Source: a virus. Taken from it: a DNA stretch of 35,202 nucleotides. Within the stretch, counting starts at the first letter, position 1, and each line of letters begins with the position of its first letter. Of this stretch, positions 22,262 to 28,782 are shown piece by piece. The translations under genes were made by a program, and so were the position numbers. The notes below the pieces were generated by a model, which did no database searches, was not told the origin of the DNA, and saw only the letters and a program-made list of their open reading frames with translations. The DNA lies in the IMG/VR virus record IMGVR_UViG_3300041402_000312, positions 1-35,202 of that record. The stretch is one strand, 5' to 3'.

Positions 22262-23425
22262 GTGGCTCATACCTCGAACGACGCGATCCAGGACCAGCTC
22301 ATCGCTCACCAGATCCAGCTCCTCCGCTTCGGTGAGGGGATGTCGTCCAGGATCCGCCGGCTCCTGGCGCGAGCCGAGCCCGAGCTCCGGACCGCGATCC
22401 GGAAGCGCCTCGAGCGGATCGCCTCTCTCGGCTGGGATCCTGGGCCGGCCACGACAAAGCGGATGATAAAGACGGCCGCGCTCATCGCCCGGATCAATCG
22501 CTCGACCTTCGCCGAGATCAACGACCTGGTCCGGAAGGAACTCGTCGGCCTGGCCGCCGGCGAGACGCTCTTCATCCAGGGCCTCCTCTCCGATTCGCTC
22601 CCGGTCCTCTTCGAGGCCGTCCTCCCCTCGACCCGCGAGCTCCGCGGGATCGTCATGGCTCGGCCCTTCCAGAACCGGATCCTCCGCGACTGGCTCCGGA
22701 CCTACGAGGTCGGCGATCGCCGGCGCATGATGGACCAGATCCGCCAGGGTCTCGTCTTCAACGAGAGCCCGACCCAGATCGGCCGGCGCATCTTCGGGAC
22801 TGGCGCCCTGGGCGGCGCGGACGGGACGCGCGAGATCACCCGGCGCGGAGCTCAGACGCTCGCCGCCACGGCCGTCTCGGCGATCTCGAACGCGACCCGC
22901 CAGGCCCTCTACAAGCGGAACGCCCGCGTCATATCGCGCGAGGTCTACGTGGCGACCCTGGACTCGAGGACCACGCCGATCTGCCAGTCGCTCGACGGCG
23001 ATGTCTTCAAGGTCGGCGAGGGACCGATCCCGCCCTTGCACCTGAATTGTCGGTCGATCCGCGCCCCGGTCGTCGACGGGCGCAAGCTCGGGAAGCGCCC
23101 CTTCGTCGCCACGACGCCGAAACAACTCCGCGGTCTTCGCGGCCCGGCCAGGGCGCGCGCCGTCGATAAGCTCGTCGGCCGCGTTCCCGCCGAGACGACA
23201 TACCAGGAGTTCCTCCGAGCTCGCCCGGCGAGCTTCCAGAACGAGGTCCTCGGCCCGACTCGTGGCCGGCTCTTCCGCGCCGGCGAGATCGACCTCAAGG
23301 GCTTCGTCGACAACTCCGGGCAACGCCTCACGCTTCGCCAGCTCTACGACCAGGATCCGGGACGCTTCTCTCGGGCGAACCTTCCCGCGCCGCCTGGCGC
23401 CGACGCCTCGATCCCGGCCCTGTAG
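22262..23425 (+). CDS. Minor head / head morphogenesis protein (Mu F-like)
   Basis: 387 aa from a GTG at 22262. An N-terminal helical half is followed by the family signature: YVATLDSRTTPICQSLDG at about 229-246 and PIPPLHLNCRS at about 255-265 (the D-x-R-T-x-x-x-C...H-x-x-C-R-S motif of Mu F / SPP1 gp7 proteins). These are packaged in small number with the portal. The C-terminal 120 residues repeat a second domain ending in DQDPGRFSRAN. Confidence 0.8.
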   Translation: MAHTSNDAIQDQLIAHQIQLLRFGEGMSSRIRRLLARAEPELRTAIRKRLERIASLGWDPGPATTKRMIKTAALIARINRSTFAEINDLVRKELVGLAAGETLFIQGLLSDSLPVLFEAVLPSTRELRGIVMARPFQNRILRDWLRTYEVGDRRRMMDQIRQGLVFNESPTQIGRRIFGTGALGGADGTREITRRGAQTLAATAVSAISNATRQALYKRNARVISREVYVATLDSRTTPICQSLDGDVFKVGEGPIPPLHLNCRSIRAPVVDGRKLGKRPFVATTPKQLRGLRGPARARAVDKLVGRVPAETTYQEFLRARPASFQNEVLGPTRGRLFRAGEIDLKGFVDNSGQRLTLRQLYDQDPGRFSRANLPAPPGADASIPAL

Positions 23426-23483
23426 ACTTTACATAACGCCGGGCATATGATCGGCGTCGAGCCGATGCTCTCGTGAGAGGAGC
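23423..23483 (+). promoter_or_regulatory. Late promoter and leader hairpin before the scaffold gene
   Basis: TAGACT (23423-23428, 4 of 6), 17 nt, TATGAT (23446-23451, 5 of 6); predicted start 23458. A hairpin GCTCTC-GTGA-GA(g)GAGC (23467-23483, one bulged G) starts 9 nt into the transcript and contains AGGAG, so the ribosome site may be partly masked. The ATG is at 23493. Confidence 0.55.
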
Positions 23484-23492
23484 CAGACCCCG

Positions 23493-24332
23493 ATGACACT
23501 CGAAGCCGTTCTATCAGACGCCACGAAGATCCCCGAAGGACTCAAGGATCACTACGTCGAGACCGACGGCGTCTTCGTCCTGGACGTCCCAGGCATGAAG
23601 ACCCAGCAAGACTTCGACAACTACGCGACCGCTTTGAAGAAGCGGTTCACCGATGCCGGCGCCGACTTCGCGAGGAAGAACGACGCCGGTCTCACGCGCG
23701 ACGATGTCGCCGAGCTCATCGAGGCCGGTCTCAAAAAGCTCGCCCCAGGCGTGAAGCCTGACGGCAAGCCGAACGGGAAAGGCGACGACCAGATCTCGGG
23801 AGACGTCTCCGCGCGTCTTCATGACCTGGAGCGGAACGTCGCCAGCCTCACGTCCGACAACAAAAAGCTCAAAACAGAACGAGACGACGCCCTGGGGAAG
23901 AGCCGCGACACAACGATAAGAAACAAGCTCACCCAGGCCGCCAACTCCGCCGGCGCGACGCCGGAGGGAGTCGGGAACCTCGTCTCGCTCATCGAGCCGG
24001 ACTTCGAGATCGCCCAGGACGGGAGCGTCGTGACGAAGCTCGAAGCCGGGCCCGGCGTGAGTCCGAACCAGAAGCCCGACGACTACTTCGCCGCGATCGC
24101 TCGCGACAAGTCGTTCCGGATGTTTTGGCCGGCCTCGAAGGGCGCGGGAGCCGACGGTGACGGGCCGGGAGGGCCTGGAGCCGGCGGGGAGCTGGGCAAG
24201 GATAACCCCTGGTCGAAGGCCGGCTGGAACCTCACGAACCAGGGCAAGCTCTACACGGCAAACAAGATCGAAGCCGAGCGGCTCATGAAGGCCGTCGGCG
24301 TAGAACTGGGCGCGGTCGTTCCAGTAAGGTAG
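23493..24332 (+). CDS. Scaffolding protein
   Basis: 279 aa. Residues about 35-80 and 105-150 are helical (LHDLERNVASLTSDNKKLKT is a coiled coil); the middle is charged; the end (NPWSKAGWNLTNQGKLYTAN, then KIEAERLMKAVG) is the usual C-terminal capsid-binding segment of phage scaffolds. It lies directly upstream of the major capsid gene, the normal position. Scaffolds direct shell assembly and leave before or during packaging. Confidence 0.75.
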   Translation: MTLEAVLSDATKIPEGLKDHYVETDGVFVLDVPGMKTQQDFDNYATALKKRFTDAGADFARKNDAGLTRDDVAELIEAGLKKLAPGVKPDGKPNGKGDDQISGDVSARLHDLERNVASLTSDNKKLKTERDDALGKSRDTTIRNKLTQAANSAGATPEGVGNLVSLIEPDFEIAQDGSVVTKLEAGPGVSPNQKPDDYFAAIARDKSFRMFWPASKGAGADGDGPGGPGAGGELGKDNPWSKAGWNLTNQGKLYTANKIEAERLMKAVGVELGAVVPVR

Positions 24333-24381
24333 ACTCGCTCACGTAAACAACCCGCCAGGCCGTGAGGGCTCGGCTTATTTT
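24330..24381 (+). promoter_or_regulatory. Leader element before the major capsid gene
   Basis: TAGACT (24330-24335) could serve as a -10 (predicted start 24342), although no good -35 is seen. It is followed by the hairpin GCC-a-GGCC / GGCT-c-GGC with loop GTGAG (24354-24374) and then TTATTTT. The hairpin plus T-rich run may partly terminate read-through from the scaffold gene, or protect the 5' end of capsid mRNA. Confidence 0.45.
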
Positions 24382-24399
24382 GGAAATTAGGAGACCCTC

Positions 24400-25461
24400 A
24401 TGGCCGAAGTACGAGTCGCCGATGTAGTAGTTCCGGCAATTTTCGCCCCTTACGTCCGAACCCTCACAGAACAGAAGACCGCCCTCGTCGACTCCGGCGT
24501 CGTAGTACGCGACCCGGCCCTGGACGGCTTCCTGGCGGGCGGCGGGACAACTTTCAACGCGCCCTCGTGGCGAGACAACGACGACGACTCGAACGTCCTC
24601 GACGACCGAGTCTCGAGCGACAACCCGGCGACGATCGCAACGCCGGCGAAGATCCAGTCGAACCAGGAGATCGCGACCCGATTGTCGCGGAACCAGTCCT
24701 GGAAGACGATGGACCTGGCCGCGGCCCTGGCCGGCGATGATCCCGCGAACTCAATCGCCTCGAACGTGGCGGCCTACTGGCGGAGACGTCTCCAGGCCGT
24801 GTTCGTCTCGACCTGGACCGGCATCTTCGCCGACAACGCCCAGGTCGCCCCGAACGACGACCCGCGCGCCGGCATCACGAACAACGCCGCCCAGGACGAC
24901 CTCACGGTCGACATATCGGGCGCGTTCACCCCAGGCGTCACCGACTTCTCGGCCGAGGCCTTCATCGACGCGATCACGACCGCCGGCGATAGCCAGGGCG
25001 ACTTCGTGGCCGTCATGATGCACTCGATCGTCTTCTCGAAGGCCCAGAAGAACAACCTGATCGACTTCATCCCCGACTCCTCGAACGCGCTCGCCCAGGA
25101 CGTCCCGACGTTCCTCGGCCGGCGTGTGATCGTGGACGACACGATGCCGAACGCCGCGGGCGTCTTCGACACCTGGATCTTCGGCGCGATGGCCTCACGC
25201 TGGGGCGTCGGCAATCCGAAGGTCCCGGCCGAAGTCGAGCGCGAGCCCTCCCAGGGCAACGGCGGCGGCGGCGAGGAGCTCTTCTCGCGGATCGAATGGT
25301 CCATGCATCCGGTCGGCTATAACTTCCTGGCCGGATCCGTAGCGAACCCGGACGGCGGACCGACGAACGTCGAGATCGCCGACGGCGTGAACAACTGGGC
25401 CCGCACCTTCCCCGAGCGGAAGCAAATCAAGGCCGCGCGGCTTGTGACAACCGAGTTCTAA
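24400..25461 (+). CDS. Major capsid protein
   Basis: 353 aa with TTAGGAG 7 nt before ATG. Residues about 40-115 (DGFLAGGGTTFNAPSWRD, PAKIQSNQEIATRLSR, WKTMDLAAALAGDDP) and about 200-260 (DFVAVMMHSIVFSKAQKNN, then a GRRVIVDDTMP loop) match HK97-fold capsid proteins of siphoviruses that use a separate scaffold. The sequence ends in AARLVTTEF, a normal capsid end. Neighbouring scaffold and portal support the call. Confidence 0.85.
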   Translation: MAEVRVADVVVPAIFAPYVRTLTEQKTALVDSGVVVRDPALDGFLAGGGTTFNAPSWRDNDDDSNVLDDRVSSDNPATIATPAKIQSNQEIATRLSRNQSWKTMDLAAALAGDDPANSIASNVAAYWRRRLQAVFVSTWTGIFADNAQVAPNDDPRAGITNNAAQDDLTVDISGAFTPGVTDFSAEAFIDAITTAGDSQGDFVAVMMHSIVFSKAQKNNLIDFIPDSSNALAQDVPTFLGRRVIVDDTMPNAAGVFDTWIFGAMASRWGVGNPKVPAEVEREPSQGNGGGGEELFSRIEWSMHPVGYNFLAGSVANPDGGPTNVEIADGVNNWARTFPERKQIKAARLVTTEF

Positions 25462-25475
25462 GTCATCACCGTGTC

Positions 25476-25507
25476 GGAGGCCGGCCGTGAGGGCCGGCTC
25501 CCCTTTC
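25476..25507 (+). other. Intergenic hairpin after the capsid gene (GTGAG loop)
   Basis: GGA-g-GCCGGCC / GGCCGGC-TCC (25476-25486 and 25492-25501; ten pairs, one bulged G) with loop GTGAG, followed by CCCTTT. It sits 14 nt past the capsid stop and 27 nt before the next ATG. It is a plausible weak terminator or mRNA end stabiliser and shares its loop and downstream GGCTCC..CTTTCAACC bases with the tail tube leader. Confidence 0.5.
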
Positions 25508-25528
25508 AACCCGTAGGAGTCCCGACTC

Positions 25529-26251
25529 ATGCAAGACGACGACAAGACCGAAGGCCAGGACCCGACCGAGGCCACACCGACGACCGAGGAGCTCGCCGAA
25601 GAGCTCGCGGCCATCGAGGAGACGCCGGCGCCCGAGACCGTTCCGGATCCGCCCACGGCCGACCCCGAACCAGAACCCGAGCCGGCGGCGCCGCCGTCCG
25701 AATCTCCAGCGGCGGATCCCAAGCCGGAAGCCGAGCCGCCAGCTAAGACGATCGCGCCGCCGGTAAAGGCCGCCCAGGAGGAGAAGAAGACCGCCGACAA
25801 GACCAGGCGGAAGAAGGCGATCGCCGACGCTCCCAGGCCTCCGGATCCGAGCGAAGAAGACCAGAAGATCCAGGCCGAGAAGGAAGAGCTCCGCGGCAAG
25901 ATGGCGGACGTCCAGGCCGAGCTCGAGGAGACCCTGGCGGCGGCGGAACTATGCCGCGATGAGCTTCGACGCTTGTCCTTGTTGCTCAATCCTCACCTGG
26001 CCGCCTCCGATCATCACGTCACCGCGGTCCGCGGCTATGTCTTGAGCCAGAAGGAGATCCGCCGAACCAGGGCGAGCTCACCCGAACGGATCAAGGCGAT
26101 CCTCAAGGCCGCCGGCAAGTCACCGATCGACGCGGCGTTCGCCACGCAACGGGCCCGCGGCATGAAGCGACCGACCAGGACGCCGATCACCGCGGCGAAG
26201 CCCGACGGCGACGCGGCTCCAGGAGCGGCGTCCTCCAATGCAGCGGAGTAG
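25529..26251 (+). CDS. Hypothetical virion-region protein, acidic and Pro-rich
   Basis: 240 aa with TAGGAG 9 nt before ATG. Residues 1-75 are Glu/Pro/Ala rich and disordered. Residues about 110-150 form a coiled coil (AEKEELRGKMADVQAELEET). The end is basic. No family recognised. Position after the capsid suggests a head accessory or a DNA-end or terminus protein, but this is only context. Confidence 0.5.
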   Translation: MQDDDKTEGQDPTEATPTTEELAEELAAIEETPAPETVPDPPTADPEPEPEPAAPPSESPAADPKPEAEPPAKTIAPPVKAAQEEKKTADKTRRKKAIADAPRPPDPSEEDQKIQAEKEELRGKMADVQAELEETLAAAELCRDELRRLSLLLNPHLAASDHHVTAVRGYVLSQKEIRRTRASSPERIKAILKAAGKSPIDAAFATQRARGMKRPTRTPITAAKPDGDAAPGAASSNAAE

Positions 26252-26254
26252 ATC

Positions 26255-26944
26255 ATGGCAACGCCGACGGGGCCCCGCGCCGCAAGCGCGCGGAACTGGT
26301 TCGCCCGTGAGAGGCGCCGAACAAAACAGGACCAGAAGGACTTCGACATCGCGGGCTTCGAGCCCGGACCCTTCCGGATCATCGACCTCGCCGTCAATGT
26401 CGGCGGCGGCGGCTATAGCGTCGGGGACGAGTTCCTCATCACCGGCGGAACCTTCTCGATCCAGGGCCGCGGCTATGTCGTCTCGGAAATTGCGGGCGCC
26501 GTCACCGTGGTCGCGATCCAGATCGCGGGAGCCTACACGGTCTCGCCTGGCGCTGGCGCGGCTACCGTCGCCCAGACCGGCGGAGGGAACGATCTCCTCA
26601 CGATCGACGTCACGCTCTCCGCTCCCTTCGACTTCGGAGCGGTCGCGGCTGGCGGATCCTCGGCGAACGTGCTCACGCTTCCCGCCTCGGCGGAGATCGC
26701 CCTCGAGATCAACGCGGCGACCCTGGCCGGCGATCTCGGTGTCCTCGACGTCACCCAGTCGATCGACTATGTCTCGGCCGAGGCCGGGATCTCAGGCGGT
26801 CGCGTGAACATCCGCCACGTCTTCCGCGAAGCTCACGCGATCCGGATCACCCGCGCGATCGGAGCGCCGGCTGGGACGGTGATCGTCTACTTCCGCGGAC
26901 CGAAGTCTCAGCTCATCCAGATCGGGACGGCGACGTTCACATGA
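26255..26944 (+). CDS. Virion-associated protein sharing a module with the 4164 gene
   Basis: 229 aa. The N-terminus is basic (NWFARERRRTKQDQK). Residues about 48-105 hold the Gly-rich beta module GGGYSVGDEFLITGGTFSIQ followed by GAYTVSPG, clearly related to the module at 4164-4748. The remainder is beta-rich and ends in strands typical of decoration or tail-surface proteins. Its presence twice, once near the capsid and once near the tail tip, suggests a virion structural unit. Confidence 0.53.
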   Translation: MATPTGPRAASARNWFARERRRTKQDQKDFDIAGFEPGPFRIIDLAVNVGGGGYSVGDEFLITGGTFSIQGRGYVVSEIAGAVTVVAIQIAGAYTVSPGAGAATVAQTGGGNDLLTIDVTLSAPFDFGAVAAGGSSANVLTLPASAEIALEINAATLAGDLGVLDVTQSIDYVSAEAGISGGRVNIRHVFREAHAIRITRAIGAPAGTVIVYFRGPKSQLIQIGTATFT

Positions 26945-26989
26945 TCGGGATCCCATGCAATAATCACCCAGGCCGAAGCCGTGAGGGCT
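26936..26989 (+). promoter_or_regulatory. Strong late promoter candidate with leader hairpin
   Basis: TTCACA (26936-26941, 5 of 6), 17 nt, then AATAAT (26959-26964, 5 of 6) with the extended TGc just before. Predicted start 26971. The hairpin AGCC-GTGAG-GGCT (26977-26989) starts 6 nt into the message. CAGGAG precedes ATG 27018. Best sigma70-like promoter in the window. Confidence 0.65.
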
Positions 26990-27017
26990 CCACCATGCCA
27001 ACAACCAGGAGCTCATA

Positions 27018-27461
27018 ATGTCAGCCCAGGACTTCTTCGAGGACGACAACCTCGAGCACTTGTTCATCAATCTCGCCCTCCCGAACCTCGGCGACGCCGC
27101 CGGACTCCAGCCTTCGGCCGGAGCCGGGAGCTTCTTCACGAGCCTCATGACCGCGCTCCCCGCGGAGTCGGTCTCAGACCAGACCACGAACGAGGCGACC
27201 TATACACCCTACGCCCGGATCGGCGTCGCCAGGTCGGCGGCCGGCTGGACCGTCGCGGCCGGCGTGGTCGACAACGACTCGCCGATCACTTACGCCCAGG
27301 CGTCGGCCGGATCCGACACGCTCACCCACTTCGGGCTCGGCTTCGCCGTGAGCGGCGCCGGCTTCCTCGACATGGTTGGCGCCCTGGCCGCCTCGCTGGC
27401 CGTGAGCGTCGGCATCACGCCCGAGTTCGCCAGCGGAGACCTCGACGTCTCCTTCGACTAA
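27018..27461 (+). CDS. Virion structural protein, putative decoration/fibre type
   Basis: 147 aa. Residues about 48-90 (SVSDQTTNEATYTPYARIGV, then RSAAGWTVAAG) and 95-147 (a TLTHFGLGFAVSGAGFLDMV block, then VGITPEFASGDLDVSF) follow a pattern I know from small beta-barrel phage structural proteins of unknown job (T-N-E-x-x-Y-x-x-YAR-x-x-V-x-RS). It has its own strong promoter, which suits a protein made in many copies. Confidence 0.58.
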   Translation: MSAQDFFEDDNLEHLFINLALPNLGDAAGLQPSAGAGSFFTSLMTALPAESVSDQTTNEATYTPYARIGVARSAAGWTVAAGVVDNDSPITYAQASAGSDTLTHFGLGFAVSGAGFLDMVGALAASLAVSVGITPEFASGDLDVSFD

Positions 27462-27487
27462 CCGGAAATAATTCAAGGATCTACATC

Positions 27488-27841
27488 ATGCAACTCGCCA
27501 CATTTTTGAAGAACGTCCGACGCCAGGCCCGGCTCGAGCTCCGCCTGGGCCGCCTCGAGCTTGTCACGGCACGAGCGGAAGACGCGAAGGACACCGACCT
27601 GGTCGCAAAATACGACAAGGAAGGGAAGCGCCGCCTCGCGGAGATACACTACCTCGAGACCCGGAACGAAGCCGACCTCGAAGATAACCCGGACTGGAAA
27701 GCTCACCATGACGGGATCCGCGAAGCCGTCCTCGCTGGCGCTCGCGGCTCGAAGAAGGCGAAGGCCATCATGGGCGCGGTCCTCAAAAGCGGAGCCGCTC
27801 CAGCCCAGGCCGCGGCGGAAGCCGAAGTCGCGACCGAGTAG
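27488..27841 (+). CDS. Hypothetical helical basic protein
   Basis: 117 aa, ATG 27488 after AAGGATC. Almost all helix with many Arg/Glu/Ala (RRQARLELRLGRLELVTARA). No family recognised. In position it could be a tail assembly chaperone-like or head accessory protein, but motifs for these are absent. Confidence 0.5.
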   Translation: MQLATFLKNVRRQARLELRLGRLELVTARAEDAKDTDLVAKYDKEGKRRLAEIHYLETRNEADLEDNPDWKAHHDGIREAVLAGARGSKKAKAIMGAVLKSGAAPAQAAAEAEVATE

Positions 27842-27842
27842 C

Positions 27843-28310
27843 GTGAGCGAGCTCTTCGAGCGGACCGGCGTCTCAGTCGATGCCGATGACGACATCGTCG
27901 TCCTCCGCGTCGGCAAGATGAGGGCGCGGATGTCCTACACGCTGGCCTTCCAGATCGCCCAGCGGATGAGACTCCACGGCGGCGTCGCCGCCAGGATCGC
28001 CGGCGCGACTCCGAAGGAACGGTTCGCGCTCAAGCGGAAGGCGGACGAGGCGAACCTCCGGCCGATCGGCAACGCCGAAGCCCGAGACAATGGCAAGCCC
28101 TGGGACGTCTGGCATGAGGGGCCGCTCGTTTACATCCGATTGAAGACCGTGATCGCGCGCTGGGAGGCGCCGGCCGCGCTCACGATCGCCGGCTGGATCC
28201 GGGCCGGCGGACGCCAGGCTAAACGCTGGGCCGGCGACACGTCGAAGACTCACCGCTTCGCCGGCATCTTGACCGACGCGGCCGAGAACGATCGGCTCGG
28301 CATAAGGTGA
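27843..28310 (+). CDS. Hypothetical protein of the head-to-tail region
   Basis: 155 aa from a GTG two bases after the preceding stop. Residues 12-40 form strands and a helix (DDIVVLRVGKMRARMSYTLA), later WDVWHEGPLVYIRLKTVIAR. No family recognised. Spaced 1-5 nt from both neighbours, so part of the same unit. Confidence 0.5.
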   Translation: MSELFERTGVSVDADDDIVVLRVGKMRARMSYTLAFQIAQRMRLHGGVAARIAGATPKERFALKRKADEANLRPIGNAEARDNGKPWDVWHEGPLVYIRLKTVIARWEAPAALTIAGWIRAGGRQAKRWAGDTSKTHRFAGILTDAAENDRLGIR

Positions 28311-28314
28311 AACA

Positions 28315-28767
28315 ATGGCCGACGAAGTCCGGACAACTCTCAAGGATTACAACCGCGACCTCCTGATCGAACAGCTCGTCGCCGCGCCGCTCCCGTTCGA
28401 GTCGCTCTTCCTCGCCGGCTTCGTCCGCCTGGGGAAGTTCCGCGGAACGCCAGCGCCAGGCCCGAGAGTCGTCGCCGAGGACAAGGTCGCGAACACCCAG
28501 GACATCGCCCAGCCTGGCGAGATCCGCTTCGTCTTCACGACCGCCCTCACCGTAGGAGAAGCCGCGGCCCTCGACACGCTCCTCGCGAATCATGTCTCGA
28601 CCGATCACACCGCCAGCCAGGACCGGCTCAACCAGGACCAGACCGACCTCGACGCGCTCGAGGCGAACTTCCCGAACTGGGACACCTTCACGAACACCCA
28701 GCGCCAGAACTTCCTCAAGACACTCTCCCGCGTGGTGATCCGCGAGGCCCGGAAGTCGGCGTTCTAA
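28315..28767 (+). CDS. Hypothetical protein of the head-to-tail region
   Basis: 150 aa. A short strand-rich part (LFLAGFVRLGKFRG) precedes acidic helices (TDLDALEANFPNWDTFTNTQ) and a basic helical end. No family recognised. It lies just before the long repeat protein. Confidence 0.5.
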   Translation: MADEVRTTLKDYNRDLLIEQLVAAPLPFESLFLAGFVRLGKFRGTPAPGPRVVAEDKVANTQDIAQPGEIRFVFTTALTVGEAAALDTLLANHVSTDHTASQDRLNQDQTDLDALEANFPNWDTFTNTQRQNFLKTLSRVVIREARKSAF

Positions 28768-28782
28768 GCCGCGGGCCTCCTC

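Noticed and set aside
20606-23323. Very long open frame on the - strand (905 codons) opposite portal and Mu F-like genes
   Set aside because: It is antisense to two well supported genes. Strong G/C bias at third codon positions removes stops from the opposite frame; the product is low-complexity Arg/Glu/Asp with no motif.
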